Positions 30,927 to 41,197 are shown, counted from the first letter of the stretch. The stretch is 42,998 bases of DNA from Cytophagaceae bacterium (GCA_027490155.1 JAIXYP010000029.1:1-42998), one strand, 5' to 3'. Made by a program: numbers and translations. Notes: generated by a model from the sequence alone, not told the origin.

Positions 30927-32033
30927 ATGTCCGATCTCACCAATCCATCCTCCACCACCACGTTAGTGCCTTATCAGGTACTTGCTCTATTTGCCGAGCA
31001 GGTATTCTTGGCAGCAGGAAGCACAGCGGCATTCGCACGCATCACTGTCCGGAACCTGTTGCTGGCAGACTTACGTGGGGTGGACTCGCACGGGGTGGCC
31101 CGGCTCAGCGGTTATTTGCGCCTAGTAGAAGCTGGCCGCATCGACCTAACGACAGCAGGTGGTCCCATCCACCAAACTCCTAGCACAACAACGTGGGATG
31201 GGCAGCGCGGGATGGGTCATGTGGTCGCCCAAAAAGCGATGGAGCATGCCATCAACCTGGCGGATACGGCAGGCACAGGCTGGGTGGCAGTCAAGAACAG
31301 TAACCACTATGGCCTTGCTGGCACCTATGCTATGATGGCGGCCAAACGTGGCATGATTGGTATTAGCCTAACCAATGCCTCGCCGCTTGTGGCCCCAACC
31401 TTCGGGCTGGACCGAATGCTGGGTACCAACCCCATTGCAGTGGCAATCCCGACCCTGACGCAGCCCACTTTTGTGCTGGATATGGCGACCACTACAGCTG
31501 CTAATGGCAAGTTAGAGGTCCTGCAACGCAAAGGCCTACCGACCCCAGAGGGTTGGATCCAGGACGCAGAAGGGCAGATCACGACAGATGCTGGTGGTGT
31601 ACAACAAGGAGGGGCTTTGCGTCCGCTAGGTGGAAACCCAGCAGGTGCAAGCCACAAAGGCTATGGCCTTGGCTCCGTTGTCGATATCTTGAGTGGGGTG
31701 CTTTCGGGTGCTGGATATGGTCCATGGGTGCCGCCGTTTGTATCCTTCCTACCCTTACCAGCCATGCCTGTTGGCCTAGGATTGGGTCACTTCTTAGGCG
31801 CTATGCGGGTGGATGCCTTTATGCCTCAGTCCGAGTTCTTGTCCCGGATGGACCACTGGATAAGCAGTATGCGTGGGACTAAAGCCATTGATGGCCACAA
31901 GGTCTTGATTCCTGGAGATCAGGAGCGCATCTGCCACGAGCAGCGTATGGCCGAAGGCATCCCGCTTCTGCCTACCGTCCTTGCCGATTTGCGGCAGATT
32001 GGGGCTCAGTTTGGGGTCAGCACTGGGTTTTAG
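30927..32033 (+). CDS. Ldh family NAD(P)-dependent oxidoreductase (malate/L-lactate/ureidoglycolate dehydrogenase type)
   Basis: 368 residues, cytoplasmic. The LDH2/MDHG2 family reduces or oxidises 2-keto/2-hydroxy acids (or related acids) with NAD(P), and is unrelated in fold to classical LDH. Signatures: LLLADLRGVDSHGVARL near residue 50, VAVKNSNHYGLAGTYAMMA with the catalytic His, NASPLVAPTFG, LGTNPIAVAIP, FVLDMATTTAANGKLE and SHKGYGLGSVVDILSGVLSG. The final domain is complete. Which acid is used cannot be read from the sequence. It follows the phosphotransferase gene by 81 nt on the same strand, but the roles are unrelated. It converges with the DUF2752 gene, leaving only seven nt between them. 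Confidence 0.9.
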   Translation: MSDLTNPSSTTTLVPYQVLALFAEQVFLAAGSTAAFARITVRNLLLADLRGVDSHGVARLSGYLRLVEAGRIDLTTAGGPIHQTPSTTTWDGQRGMGHVVAQKAMEHAINLADTAGTGWVAVKNSNHYGLAGTYAMMAAKRGMIGISLTNASPLVAPTFGLDRMLGTNPIAVAIPTLTQPTFVLDMATTTAANGKLEVLQRKGLPTPEGWIQDAEGQITTDAGGVQQGGALRPLGGNPAGASHKGYGLGSVVDILSGVLSGAGYGPWVPPFVSFLPLPAMPVGLGLGHFLGAMRVDAFMPQSEFLSRMDHWISSMRGTKAIDGHKVLIPGDQERICHEQRMAEGIPLLPTVLADLRQIGAQFGVSTGF

Positions 32034-32040
32034 ACAGAGG

Positions 32041-32541
32041 CTAAGTTGGCCAGACAAGGTCAGCAATCAAGATGGCTGTTTTGTAGAGATACCCCTTCTG
32101 CCAGCTGGACCATAACAGCCCTGGTGTCGTGACCAGATAACTCAAGCGCCAAAAGTGAACAACCGTCACGATTGCCACAACTAAATAGGTGACCCAAGCC
32201 TTACCATACCAAGGAAGCCGAATCGGCCGGTTATGGTAATACTCAGCCACAAGCCACACCAAGGCCATGAGCCCAAAACCATAGGCAATGATGCCGAGCG
32301 GATGGTGCTCTAGGCTATGCCTCAGATCTTGATGGGTCAAGAAACACCAAGACTTGAGCATGCCACAGCCGGGGCAGGGCATTCCGGTCATGAGTTTGAC
32401 AGGACACCAGCTTTGTTTTTGTTCGATGTCTGGCGAAAGCGCCAACATAAAGTAGGGCAATATCAATGCGGCTAGGGTAACGGCAATCGCCCCCAGCCGC
32501 ACTTGACGGAAAGGCCATTGGTGGACCTTAAGGCCGATCAT
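32041..32541 (-). CDS. DUF2752 membrane protein
   Basis: 166 residues. The family hallmark MPCPGCGMLKSW is at about 54-65, after a first helix (AIAVTLAALILPYFMLAL) and before two more (GIIAYGFGLMALVWLVAEYY, WVTYLVVAIVTVVHFWRLSY) and a hydrophobic tail. The Cys-Pro-x-Cys motif at the membrane face suggests a redox or metal role, but none is established. Its ATG (32541) overlaps the end of the DUF4234-like gene by 14 nt, so translation of the two is probably coupled. Confidence 0.85.
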   Translation of the reverse strand: MIGLKVHQWPFRQVRLGAIAVTLAALILPYFMLALSPDIEQKQSWCPVKLMTGMPCPGCGMLKSWCFLTHQDLRHSLEHHPLGIIAYGFGLMALVWLVAEYYHNRPIRLPWYGKAWVTYLVVAIVTVVHFWRLSYLVTTPGLLWSSWQKGYLYKTAILIADLVWPT

Positions 32542-32881
32542 AGATTTCGTTAATGTGCCCTTGCAGGATCATGGCTGATACCATCGGGAAAAAGAAACCC
32601 AAGATCAGCAACAAGACACCTTTGTCCTCGAGATGCGGATTGCCGATACGACGGCCAATCTCTGGCAAGGCCTGACCAGCGACATAATAGTAGTACAGGT
32701 TAAGTGGCCCACAGCAGCCCGACAAGATCGCCACTGGCTCAGAGAGCACCTCCCGCTCCATCACGGCATTGATGACCTTGGCCATCTTGATGTTCCAGTA
32801 GATGAGGTATAGGCCGCAAGTGATGAAGCCCAGGACGAGCACCAAGACAGGATCGTTGCGGAAGTAAGGAATCGGTTTCAT
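32528..32881 (-). CDS. Small membrane protein, DUF4234-like
   Basis: 117 residues from ATG 32881 (MKPIPYFRNDPVLVLVLGFI). The frame is open 39 codons further upstream but that part has no family sequence. Opening helix with LGFITCGLYLIYWNIKMAKVINAV is the DUF4234 pattern (membrane helix with a YWxY/N-type end, then an amphipathic segment). Two more helices follow (PLNLYYYYVAGQALPEIG, GVLLLILGFFFPMVSAMILQ), ending in INEIYDRP. Function unknown. It lies directly upstream of the DUF2752 gene, overlapping by 14 nt; the two are often neighbours in Bacteroidota, which suggests a shared role. Confidence 0.75.
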   Translation of the reverse strand: MKPIPYFRNDPVLVLVLGFITCGLYLIYWNIKMAKVINAVMEREVLSEPVAILSGCCGPLNLYYYYVAGQALPEIGRRIGNPHLEDKGVLLLILGFFFPMVSAMILQGHINEIYDRP

Positions 32882-33141
32882 GGGGTAAGGCTCAGCAGGG
32901 TATATGTTGGAGTTTGAGGCTGATTCAGGAACAAGATAGGAAGTGAGTTGGGGATTTCCTAGTGGGGGGGATAAACGGTTAATAGAATGTCGGTACAAGT
33001 TATCCGATTTAAGCTTTGGAGTGCGAGGTATAATGCTATTGTCATCAGACCTATTAGCATAAAATTAAAGCCAACTATCAGTCCCTCCGGATATTCATAT
33101 TACCTTTAGCTATCTTAAAAATCAATAAAAAAACCAGCAAG

Positions 33142-36100
33142 ATGGCGACCAAGAACCAACACGAAATACAAGCCCTATTGGATGAGTCTCGTGGCCAGCT
33201 ACTTGACTTTTCGTCCCGTAATCGACTAATTTCTTTGCCTGTTGGCTCTAAGGTAGCCAAGATAGTGCAGGTCTATGATGAGGTTGGGCCCCTAGTTTAT
33301 AAAACGCTAGTGGCTGAAAAAAAGCAGATGACCTTCGTGCATGGCCAAATCTTGGATGGGACCAATGTTGCTGACGATTATGAAGATGATGAGACCTTGG
33401 TTGGTTTGCCCCAACCAGATGAGGAAAAAGATAATAAAGGTAGCTATAAACGACATACCGACTCCAAATTACAAACGAAATTATCATCTGACAAGCTGCA
33501 GCGACGCTTGTTTGACCTCCATTACGAAGCACTTTCCCTGATTGAGGAACAAGGCGTTAACGTCCTCTATCTATCGATAGGGGTGCTCAATTGGGTCGAG
33601 ACCACAGGCGACAAAAAGACTAGGTCTGCACCTTTGGTCTTGGTCCCGGTCGATTTGAGCCGCAAAAACTCGGGAGACAAATTTACCCTTAGGTATCGGG
33701 AAGAGGAAATCACAGATAACCTCTGCCTGATCGAAAAGATGAAGAAAGAGTTCAACCTCACGCTGCCTTCCTTGGTGGTGAGCGAGGAGGATGATAGTCT
33801 GAATCTTGAAAAGTATTTTCTGTCGTGCGAACAAAGTGCCTCTGACAAAACAGGTTGGTCAGTAGATGCAAATGTTATTTGTCTGGGCTTCTTTTCGTTC
33901 AGCAAGTTCTTGATGTACAAAGACCTTGACGCCAATAACTGGAAGGACAATAACCTACTCGATAAGCCCCTGATTAGGCAACTGATAGGTGCCGAAGAGG
34001 GTATAGAATTGAATGGTAGCACTGATAAAAAGGAATGGAGCGACATTATTGATTTAGATCAAGTTATCCCTGCGGATCAGCTCGACCATGTAGTGGATGC
34101 CGACAGCAGCCAGACGATCGCCGTCCAGATGGTGCGCGAGGGTCGTAACCTAGTGATCCAAGGCCCCCCTGGCACTGGCAAAAGCCAGACGATTACTAAC
34201 ATCATTGCAACAGCCGTACTTGATGGCAAAAAGGTCCTGTTTTTGGCCGAAAAGTTGGCTGCACTCGAAGTTGTACAACGGAGACTTGTGGAGCAAAATC
34301 TGGGGGTTATGTGCCTTGAGCTGCACTCGTCCAAGGCAAAGAAATCCGTGGTGATGGATAATCTTAAGCGGACATGGGACTTAGGCAAACCAAACATGCA
34401 AGTAGTTGGGTCAGATATCGATAGGCTAGAGGAGGCCCGAGCAAACCTCCGCGTCCATATTGATGCGCTGCATCATCATTATAACCTACCCAACTCTGCC
34501 TATCATTACGTAGGGCTAATGGCTGGCCTCGGCAATGGACCAGAGCCTGAACAATTGCTACAGATTGACGGGATCGAGAGCTGGAATGCAGACAAGTTGG
34601 CAAGGGCAGCTGAGTTGCTGGATCTTTACGTGCAACAGCTGTTCGAGATCAAGCATCCATCCTCAAACATTTGGCGGGGTGTCGAGCTCACAAACTACAT
34701 AGGCACGGAGGATGCGCTATATAAAATGCAGATTGCAGAGGCTGCTACAAGCCTAGAGGCATTGCGGCAAGAATTGGGGCATTTTGCCAAAACCATAGCT
34801 TCGTTATCCATGGATTTTGCAGGCTTCACGCTCCAAAACATCGATGAGTTATTGGTCCTGATTGATCATATCATTGCCAAGCCAACTGGTTTGGCGCTCG
34901 ATTTGTCCAAAGAAGAATGGGACTTAACCTTTGAGCATATCATCAAGGTCACGGAGGTCAAACAGACTTTTGAGGCCTTTGTTTCAAAGCACAAACAAAC
35001 CTATGTCGATGGGGCTTGGGCTACAAGTGCCAATAGGCTAAGGCCAACCATTATGCAGTATGGTGACAAATGGTACAACTTTTTTGTCTCTGACTACCGC
35101 GCAGCAAAACGTGAGTTACAGACCTTTTTGCGTATCCCGTTGGCCAGAAGTTATTCAGATAAAATTACCGTCCTCGATACATTGATCAAGGGCCAAGGAT
35201 ATTATCTTGACCATAACACCAACAAAGCAATAGGTGAGCATATCTTCGGCATCCATTGGTCTAGCAACAATGCTGATCAGTTATTGGGGCTCATCAAGTG
35301 GGTGCAGCAGTTGCATCGGCTAGGTGTCAAAGGCAAAAAGCGACAACAGGCCTGGATACTGGACCACGATTCCTTAGTAGCCGCTACCGCCAAATTGCGC
35401 AAAGCCCTTGCTGATTTTGATCAAAAGATTGGTGTCGTCAACACGCAACTCAAAATCAATTGGGCGGCCTATTCCGAAGGGCAGGATGCGCCTTCGATCG
35501 AGGAAACCTGTAACCTGTTAAAACGGTGGCAAGACGGCATCACAGACCTCGCTGGTTGGATAAAGTATGCTGACAACCATGCGAAATGCAAAGCACTGGG
35601 CCTGTTGCCGATCCTTGACTTTGAGCTCAAACATCTCTACCCAGCTCAAGCACTCATTTTAGCTTTTGAGCGGTTGGCTGCGAGGTCTGCCCTGCGACAT
35701 GCCCGTGTGGTGGAGCCCAAACTTGCTAAGTTTGATGGCAACGAACACACCAAAAAGGTCGAAACATTCCGCAAACTAGATCATGGTCGCAAACACCAAG
35801 CTATGGCTCGGGTTTTGGCAATGCACCATGCAAACTACCCAGTCCGGATGGCCGGCGGTGCCAATGGTGTTTTACAGGGCGAGGTCAACAAAGTCCGAAA
35901 CATCAAACCAATACGGAAACTGCTAGAGCTGGCAGGGCCCGCCGTCCAAGCCCTCAAGCCCGTCTTCATGATGAGTCCCTTGTCTGTGGCGCAGTTTTTG
36001 GCCCCTGATGTCTTAGAGTTTGACCTTTTGGTGATTGATGAAGCCAGCCAAATCAAGCCTGTGGACGCACTAGGTGCCATCGCTAGGTCCAAACAGATCG

Positions 36101-37914
36101 TCGTTGTGGGTGATGACAAACAGCTACCTCCGACTAGCTTCTTCAGCAAGATGACTTCCGAAGGCCCTACTGATCAAGAGGATGACGAGGATGCCGTTGT
36201 ATTAGACCAAGCGAAGGCTGCGGAGCTCGAAAGTATATTGACACTGTGCATGACGCGGTCCGTCAACAAAACCATGCTGAACTGGCACTATCGGTCTAAA
36301 CACCAGTCCTTAATTGCGGTCAGCAACAAACAGTATTACGAGAGTAAACTTAATATCGTCCCTTCCCCTTATCATGCTGGTGCGTTGATGGGTGTGCGGT
36401 ACAATTTTGTTCAGGGTATTTATGAGCGCGGTAAAGGACAATCAACTACCAACCCGATTGAGGCATTAACGGTCGCCAAAGCTGTTTTGCAACATGCTGA
36501 AACAAATCCTAATCAATCGCTATTAGTGGCTGCGTTTTCGCAAAAGCAACAGCGGGCCATCCAGGATCAGATAGAGATATTAAGACGCCACAACCCTGCC
36601 CTAGAAGACTTTTTGGGTATGCACCCGAACGAGCCATTTACAGTCAAAAACCTAGAGAACGTCCAGGGGGACGAGCGTGATGTTGTATTCCTGAGCATAG
36701 GCTATGGTAGGGATAGCGAAGGCAAAATCACGATGAACTTTGGCCCCCTAGGCAAAGAAGGTGGCGAGCGTCGTTTAAATGTCTTGATCTCTAGGGCCAA
36801 GGTGCGTTGTGAGGTATTCACCAACCTTAGTTTCCGTGACATTAATCTAACCAGTACCAAATCAAAAGGTCTCGAAGGCCTCCGGATGTACCTTGAGTTT
36901 GCTGAGAATGGTAGTGTAGCTACATCAGCTTCGGATCAAAGGCCAGAGAACGAAGCATTTGTTGCTGCCCTCAAGTCTGATATCGAGTCAACATTTGGTT
37001 ATCAGGTCGTGACCCAAGTAGGCGAGTCGGGTTTCTTTGTTGATTTGGCTATTCTGGACAACGATAAAAAGGGCAGATTCGTACTTGGCATCGAGTGTGA
37101 TGGTACAAGCTACTATCGGAGCCCGTCCGCTCGGGATCGTGATCGACTCAGGCAGTCTGTCCTCGAAAGCAAGGGCTGGATTTTACACCGGGTCTGGAGC
37201 CTAGAGTACCTCAAGAATAAAGCGGTCGAGCTCCAGAGGATCAAGACTGCTTTTGAGGCAGCCCTTCAACTAATTACCGAACATGAAACGGAAGTTGTCC
37301 GCCATGTGGTCAAGGAGTCTAAAGTAGTTGTGGAGGTGCAGCGTGAAGTGGTAGACAATGTAGCCGATAAACTACCTTGCCAAGGTATTTACGAAATGGT
37401 GCAGTTTAAACAAGAAACCTTTTCCAGCATCAATGATGTGCCAAAAGCAAAGATTGTTGATATGGTCCTCAAAACGATAGAGAAGGAATCACCTATTCAT
37501 ACGGATGAGGTGGTGACACGTGTCAGGGAGGCCTTAGGGTTTAAGGCTGCAGGTGCTACCATTCGTGAGGTAATTCAGAACGCTATTCGAGCTGCGCGAT
37601 CCAAAGCCATGTTTAGTTCCGATAGTAGTTTTCATTCGGTTGCTGAGGTTAAGATAGTCCGTGACCGCTCAAATGATAAAAAACTCCTCAAAATTGAATA
37701 CATCGCACCTGCGGAAATCGACCTTGCCATCAAGGAGTTCACCAAAGTAGCCTATGGCTGCTCGGCGGATGAACTTGCAAAGGGTGTTAGTAAGATGCTG
37801 GGCTTTTCGAATATGAGTGAGATTACCAAATCTGGAATCAATAGTCGCATCAATTACTTGCAAAAAGCCAGCGTTCTCGAAACTGATCCCTCTGGTAGGC
37901 TCAAGCTGCGTTAG
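33142..37914 (+). CDS. DUF4011 / SF1 helicase / Vsr-like nuclease / DUF3320 protein, probable defence effector
   Basis: 1590 residues in one chain. An N-terminal DUF4011 region begins IQALLDESRGQLLDFSSRNRLISLP. SF1 (UPF1-like) helicase motifs follow: Walker A IQGPPGTGKSQT at about 339-350, Walker B LLVIDEASQI at about 961-970, VVVGDDKQLPPTSFF, LNWHYRSKHQSLI, VKNLENVQGDERDVVFLSIG and LNVLISRAK. The 600-residue insert between Walker A and B is typical of this class. A PD-(D/E)xK nuclease of the MTES_1575/Vsr type spans about 1270-1385 (Asp near 1301 in FFVDLAIL, GIECDG near 1316, then RDRDRLRQSVLESKGW and RVWSLEYL). A DUF3320-like part is near 1410-1490 (KAKIVDMVLKTIEKESPIHT). Such proteins are frequent in defence islands and may degrade foreign DNA; here no partner gene is adjacent. 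A 146-bp dispersed repeat begins 17 nt after the stop. Confidence 0.88.
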   Translation: MATKNQHEIQALLDESRGQLLDFSSRNRLISLPVGSKVAKIVQVYDEVGPLVYKTLVAEKKQMTFVHGQILDGTNVADDYEDDETLVGLPQPDEEKDNKGSYKRHTDSKLQTKLSSDKLQRRLFDLHYEALSLIEEQGVNVLYLSIGVLNWVETTGDKKTRSAPLVLVPVDLSRKNSGDKFTLRYREEEITDNLCLIEKMKKEFNLTLPSLVVSEEDDSLNLEKYFLSCEQSASDKTGWSVDANVICLGFFSFSKFLMYKDLDANNWKDNNLLDKPLIRQLIGAEEGIELNGSTDKKEWSDIIDLDQVIPADQLDHVVDADSSQTIAVQMVREGRNLVIQGPPGTGKSQTITNIIATAVLDGKKVLFLAEKLAALEVVQRRLVEQNLGVMCLELHSSKAKKSVVMDNLKRTWDLGKPNMQVVGSDIDRLEEARANLRVHIDALHHHYNLPNSAYHYVGLMAGLGNGPEPEQLLQIDGIESWNADKLARAAELLDLYVQQLFEIKHPSSNIWRGVELTNYIGTEDALYKMQIAEAATSLEALRQELGHFAKTIASLSMDFAGFTLQNIDELLVLIDHIIAKPTGLALDLSKEEWDLTFEHIIKVTEVKQTFEAFVSKHKQTYVDGAWATSANRLRPTIMQYGDKWYNFFVSDYRAAKRELQTFLRIPLARSYSDKITVLDTLIKGQGYYLDHNTNKAIGEHIFGIHWSSNNADQLLGLIKWVQQLHRLGVKGKKRQQAWILDHDSLVAATAKLRKALADFDQKIGVVNTQLKINWAAYSEGQDAPSIEETCNLLKRWQDGITDLAGWIKYADNHAKCKALGLLPILDFELKHLYPAQALILAFERLAARSALRHARVVEPKLAKFDGNEHTKKVETFRKLDHGRKHQAMARVLAMHHANYPVRMAGGANGVLQGEVNKVRNIKPIRKLLELAGPAVQALKPVFMMSPLSVAQFLAPDVLEFDLLVIDEASQIKPVDALGAIARSKQIVVVGDDKQLPPTSFFSKMTSEGPTDQEDDEDAVVLDQAKAAELESILTLCMTRSVNKTMLNWHYRSKHQSLIAVSNKQYYESKLNIVPSPYHAGALMGVRYNFVQGIYERGKGQSTTNPIEALTVAKAVLQHAETNPNQSLLVAAFSQKQQRAIQDQIEILRRHNPALEDFLGMHPNEPFTVKNLENVQGDERDVVFLSIGYGRDSEGKITMNFGPLGKEGGERRLNVLISRAKVRCEVFTNLSFRDINLTSTKSKGLEGLRMYLEFAENGSVATSASDQRPENEAFVAALKSDIESTFGYQVVTQVGESGFFVDLAILDNDKKGRFVLGIECDGTSYYRSPSARDRDRLRQSVLESKGWILHRVWSLEYLKNKAVELQRIKTAFEAALQLITEHETEVVRHVVKESKVVVEVQREVVDNVADKLPCQGIYEMVQFKQETFSSINDVPKAKIVDMVLKTIEKESPIHTDEVVTRVREALGFKAAGATIREVIQNAIRAARSKAMFSSDSSFHSVAEVKIVRDRSNDKKLLKIEYIAPAEIDLAIKEFTKVAYGCSADELAKGVSKMLGFSNMSEITKSGINSRINYLQKASVLETDPSGRLKLR

Positions 37915-37931
37915 GAACTTGTGTATATTTA

Positions 37932-38077
37932 TCTGAACTCGGATTCATCGGATTAGAGAGATTAAAGGGATTCGTGTGTATTCATCCGTCAATTTGAGCT
38001 GGTTGGTTGATTGGGGAAGATTTACAACCCCATCCCACCAATCCGTCAAATCTAATTTCTAAAATCCGAGTTTAGAC
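37932..38077. repeat. Dispersed 146-bp palindromic-ended element, copy 2
   Basis: Left TCTGAACTCGGATTCATCGG and right ending AAAATCCGAGTTTAGAC form an imperfect inverted repeat; the CAACCCCATCCC block near the right arm is shared with copy 1. It lies 17 nt after the helicase stop and in the same orientation as copy 1. The remaining 130 bp before 38210 hold the next gene's promoter region, with a partial -7 match (GTATTTG) only. Confidence 0.7.
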
Positions 38078-38209
38078 AATCCACGACAATGGCTGCCCCG
38101 CCCATAACCAACCCTTAACACCTTACCACCACATACCTAGACCATAAATCCGTATTTTTGGCGTTGTATTTGTGTACCGCTCACCATTGGTCCTGATACA
38201 ACCCTGAAC

Positions 38210-41197
38210 ATGTTCAAAAAAATCTTACTCGGTCTTCTGATATTCTTTGTGGTGCTCTTAGCTGCTGCAGCCCTGGTGCCGATCATCTTCAAGGATGACA
38301 TCAAGGCGGCGCTCGACAAGGAAATAGCCGCCAAGGTCAACGCCAAAGTCTTCTATGATGCAGACCAGTTTGGGCTTACCTTGTTTGCTAACTTCCCGAA
38401 CGTAACCGTTAAACTAGGCGACTTCGGCGTGGTCAATAAGGCCCCATTCGAAGGGGATACCCTGCTCAAAGTCAATGAGTTCGCTATTGTGTTGGATCTT
38501 ATGTCGGTCCTGACTGGTGACAAGATCAAGATCAACAGTGTCCTGCTGGACGAGCCGCATATCCGCGCTTTGGTGCTGCCAACGGGCCAGTCCAATTATG
38601 ACATCATGATCTCGGATACCTCTGCCGTGCAGCCTACCACGCCGTCTGAGCCAAGCAAGTTTAGCATCGCCGTCAATAGCTGGGAGGTCCGCAATGGGCA
38701 GATTGGCTTTATTGATCTACAGACACCAATGTTGGCCAAGATTCAGGGCTTTAACCACAAAGGCAGTGGCGACTTTAGCAACACCGTGCTGGACCTGATG
38801 ACCAAAACCACCATCGACAGCCTAAGTGTGGAGTATGATAGCACAGGCTACTTCAACCGCACACGGGTGGCTGCCAACCTCAATGTCCGGATCGATCAGG
38901 ATAAACAACTCTATACCTTGTCGGATAACGAAATCAGACTCAATGATTTTGCATTTGCATTTACGGGTACCGTCCTCAAAAAGCCTGCTTCTACCGTTTT
39001 TGATTTGAAATATGCGGCCAAGGAAACCAGCTTCAAAAATGTGCTATCGCTGATCCCCGCTGTGTTCTTAAAAGGGTACGAAGACCTCAAAACCGAAGGC
39101 CTATTGGCCTTTGATGGTTTTGTGAAGGGCGAACAATCTGCCGGCATCCTGCCGCAATTTGGCCTCAACCTCAGGGTACAGAAGGGCCAAATGCAATACC
39201 CCAAGCTACCCAGTGCCCTCACGAACGTCAACCTCGACTTTTCGGCCACACACCCTGGCGGTCCGCTTGAGCTCATCCAGACAGAGCTACGTACACTTCA
39301 TTTTGACCTAGGCAAAAATCCGTTTGATGCCAAGCTCAAGACCCAGGGCCTGAAACACATCACGCTAGATGGCAACGTCAAAACCAAGCTCAACCTCGCC
39401 GAAGTTACCCAAGCTTTCCCTGTCAATGGCCTGAGCCTCAAAGGGTTGTTCGCCCTAGATGCTACTGCCAAAGGTGTATATGACGATAGCCTCAAGCTCA
39501 TTCCTGCTGTCACAGCCCAACTAGAGCTGATGGATGGTTACGTCAAGTCCGCCTCCGTGCCCGCCCCCGTTGAGCAGCTTGCCTTTGTGGCCAATGTCTT
39601 GGTTGAGGATGGCAAACCAGAGCTTGGTAAACTTAGCCTTGAGCGCCTCCGTTTTGTATTGGAAGGCGAGGCCATGGAAGCCACCGCCCAGGTCAACAAC
39701 TTCGTCAACTATACCTACCAAGCCACCCTCAAGGGAAAAGCTGACCTCGGCAAACTGACCAAGATCTACCCACTAAGTGGTATGACGATTGACGGTAAAC
39801 TCATTGCTGATATCCGGACTGCTGGCAACAAAGCAGATGTCGATGCCAAACGCTGGGACAAACTGCCTACCAGTGGCACCATGGGTCTCGAGAATTTCAG
39901 CTACCAGTCGCCCACACTCAAGCAGAAGGTCACCGTTCAGCAAGGAAGCCTCACGCTGGACCCGCAAAAACTCAGCATCACCCAGTGCGTCGGCCTCCTT
40001 GGCACTAGCGACTATAGCCTAACCGGTACCGTCACCAACTACATCCCCTTCGTCTTTGCGGATGGAAAACTCGCAGGCAAGATCAACCTCAAGAGTAACA
40101 AGTTCTTGGCCAATGAATGGACTAGCAGCGACAGCAAACCAGCTACCCCTGCACCCAAAACTGAGGAGGCACCAAAACCAACAGCTGAGCCAGCCGAACC
40201 TGCCATCTCCGTGCCCAAAAACCTGGACATGACCGTCACGACCGATATCAACACCCTGTTGTATGATAACTACGTCCTCGATCAGTTCAATGCAGTTTTG
40301 ATAGTCAAAAACGGCACAGTCCGCATGGAACCGCTGGCCTTTAACACGCTGGATGGCGCCGTCCGGATGAATGGCCTTTATGACCCGACCCAAGCCAACG
40401 GTGCCAAGTTCACCTACGGACTTGACGTCAAAGGACTCAGCATTCCCAAGACCTATACCACCGTCTCCACAGCCCAGAAATTGGCTCCATTTATCCGCCA
40501 AATGACAGGTTTGTTCAGTAGCAACATCAAGCTCAACGGGGGATTGTCCAATAGTTTATCCCCTGATCTTAAGACCCTTAGTGGCACTGCCGACATAGCA
40601 CTAAACCAAGCCGCCATCAACGATCTGCAGTTCCCAGCCAAGGTCAACGCATTGGCCAAAACCAATCTGCCGACCGCCTACAACCTCAAAGACCTCAAGG
40701 TTAGCGCCGTCATTGCCGACGGATTTGTCAACTTCAAACCCTTTGAGCTGGCCAACGGAGGCAACAAAATTGGCGTCAGCGGCCGGTACGGATTGGACGG
40801 CACTCTAGACTATAACCTCAAAGTCAACGTCCCGAGTGGCCAGCTCGGCACTGCTGCCGTCAATGCCCTCAAGGGATACCTTGGCGCCAACACCCCCAAC
40901 TTGGCCAACGTCATTGTGGACATCAAGGTCGGTGGCACCCAGACAAAACCCACTTACAGCATCGCTAACGTAAGCACAGGCAGCGGTGGTAGCAACGCCA
41001 ATACCGCCAAAGACCTCGGCAAAGCAGCTTTTGACAAAGCCAAAGGTGAGGCCGAGCAACGCGCCAAAGCCGAGGCCGACCGCCTCAAACAAGAAGGTGA
41101 GCAGAGGGCCAAACAAGAGATCGATCGCCTTAAGCAAGAAGCCGAACGCAAAGCCAAAGAAGAGCTCGAGAAACTCAAGGGCCGATTTAAGTTCTAG
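38210..41197 (+). CDS. AsmA family protein (AsmA/TamB-like)
   Basis: 995 residues. One N-terminal membrane helix (ILLGLLIFFVVLLAAAALVPIIF) anchors a long beta-rich region in the periplasm. The N-terminal AsmA domain has LFANFPNVTVKLGDFGVVNK and INSVLLDEPHIRALVLPTG. Middle beta-groove repeats follow, then a Pro/Glu/Lys-rich linker near 640-665 (PAPKTEEAPKPTAEPAEP) and the AsmA_2-like part with YDLKDLKVSAVIADGFVNFK-type strands. The last 70 residues form a highly charged coiled coil of AKAEADRLKQEGEQ heptads. AsmA-like proteins are thought to help move phospholipids to the outer membrane. A strong terminator follows, so it is probably a single-gene unit. Confidence 0.9.
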   Translation: MFKKILLGLLIFFVVLLAAAALVPIIFKDDIKAALDKEIAAKVNAKVFYDADQFGLTLFANFPNVTVKLGDFGVVNKAPFEGDTLLKVNEFAIVLDLMSVLTGDKIKINSVLLDEPHIRALVLPTGQSNYDIMISDTSAVQPTTPSEPSKFSIAVNSWEVRNGQIGFIDLQTPMLAKIQGFNHKGSGDFSNTVLDLMTKTTIDSLSVEYDSTGYFNRTRVAANLNVRIDQDKQLYTLSDNEIRLNDFAFAFTGTVLKKPASTVFDLKYAAKETSFKNVLSLIPAVFLKGYEDLKTEGLLAFDGFVKGEQSAGILPQFGLNLRVQKGQMQYPKLPSALTNVNLDFSATHPGGPLELIQTELRTLHFDLGKNPFDAKLKTQGLKHITLDGNVKTKLNLAEVTQAFPVNGLSLKGLFALDATAKGVYDDSLKLIPAVTAQLELMDGYVKSASVPAPVEQLAFVANVLVEDGKPELGKLSLERLRFVLEGEAMEATAQVNNFVNYTYQATLKGKADLGKLTKIYPLSGMTIDGKLIADIRTAGNKADVDAKRWDKLPTSGTMGLENFSYQSPTLKQKVTVQQGSLTLDPQKLSITQCVGLLGTSDYSLTGTVTNYIPFVFADGKLAGKINLKSNKFLANEWTSSDSKPATPAPKTEEAPKPTAEPAEPAISVPKNLDMTVTTDINTLLYDNYVLDQFNAVLIVKNGTVRMEPLAFNTLDGAVRMNGLYDPTQANGAKFTYGLDVKGLSIPKTYTTVSTAQKLAPFIRQMTGLFSSNIKLNGGLSNSLSPDLKTLSGTADIALNQAAINDLQFPAKVNALAKTNLPTAYNLKDLKVSAVIADGFVNFKPFELANGGNKIGVSGRYGLDGTLDYNLKVNVPSGQLGTAAVNALKGYLGANTPNLANVIVDIKVGGTQTKPTYSIANVSTGSGGSNANTAKDLGKAAFDKAKGEAEQRAKAEADRLKQEGEQRAKQEIDRLKQEAERKAKEELEKLKGRFKF

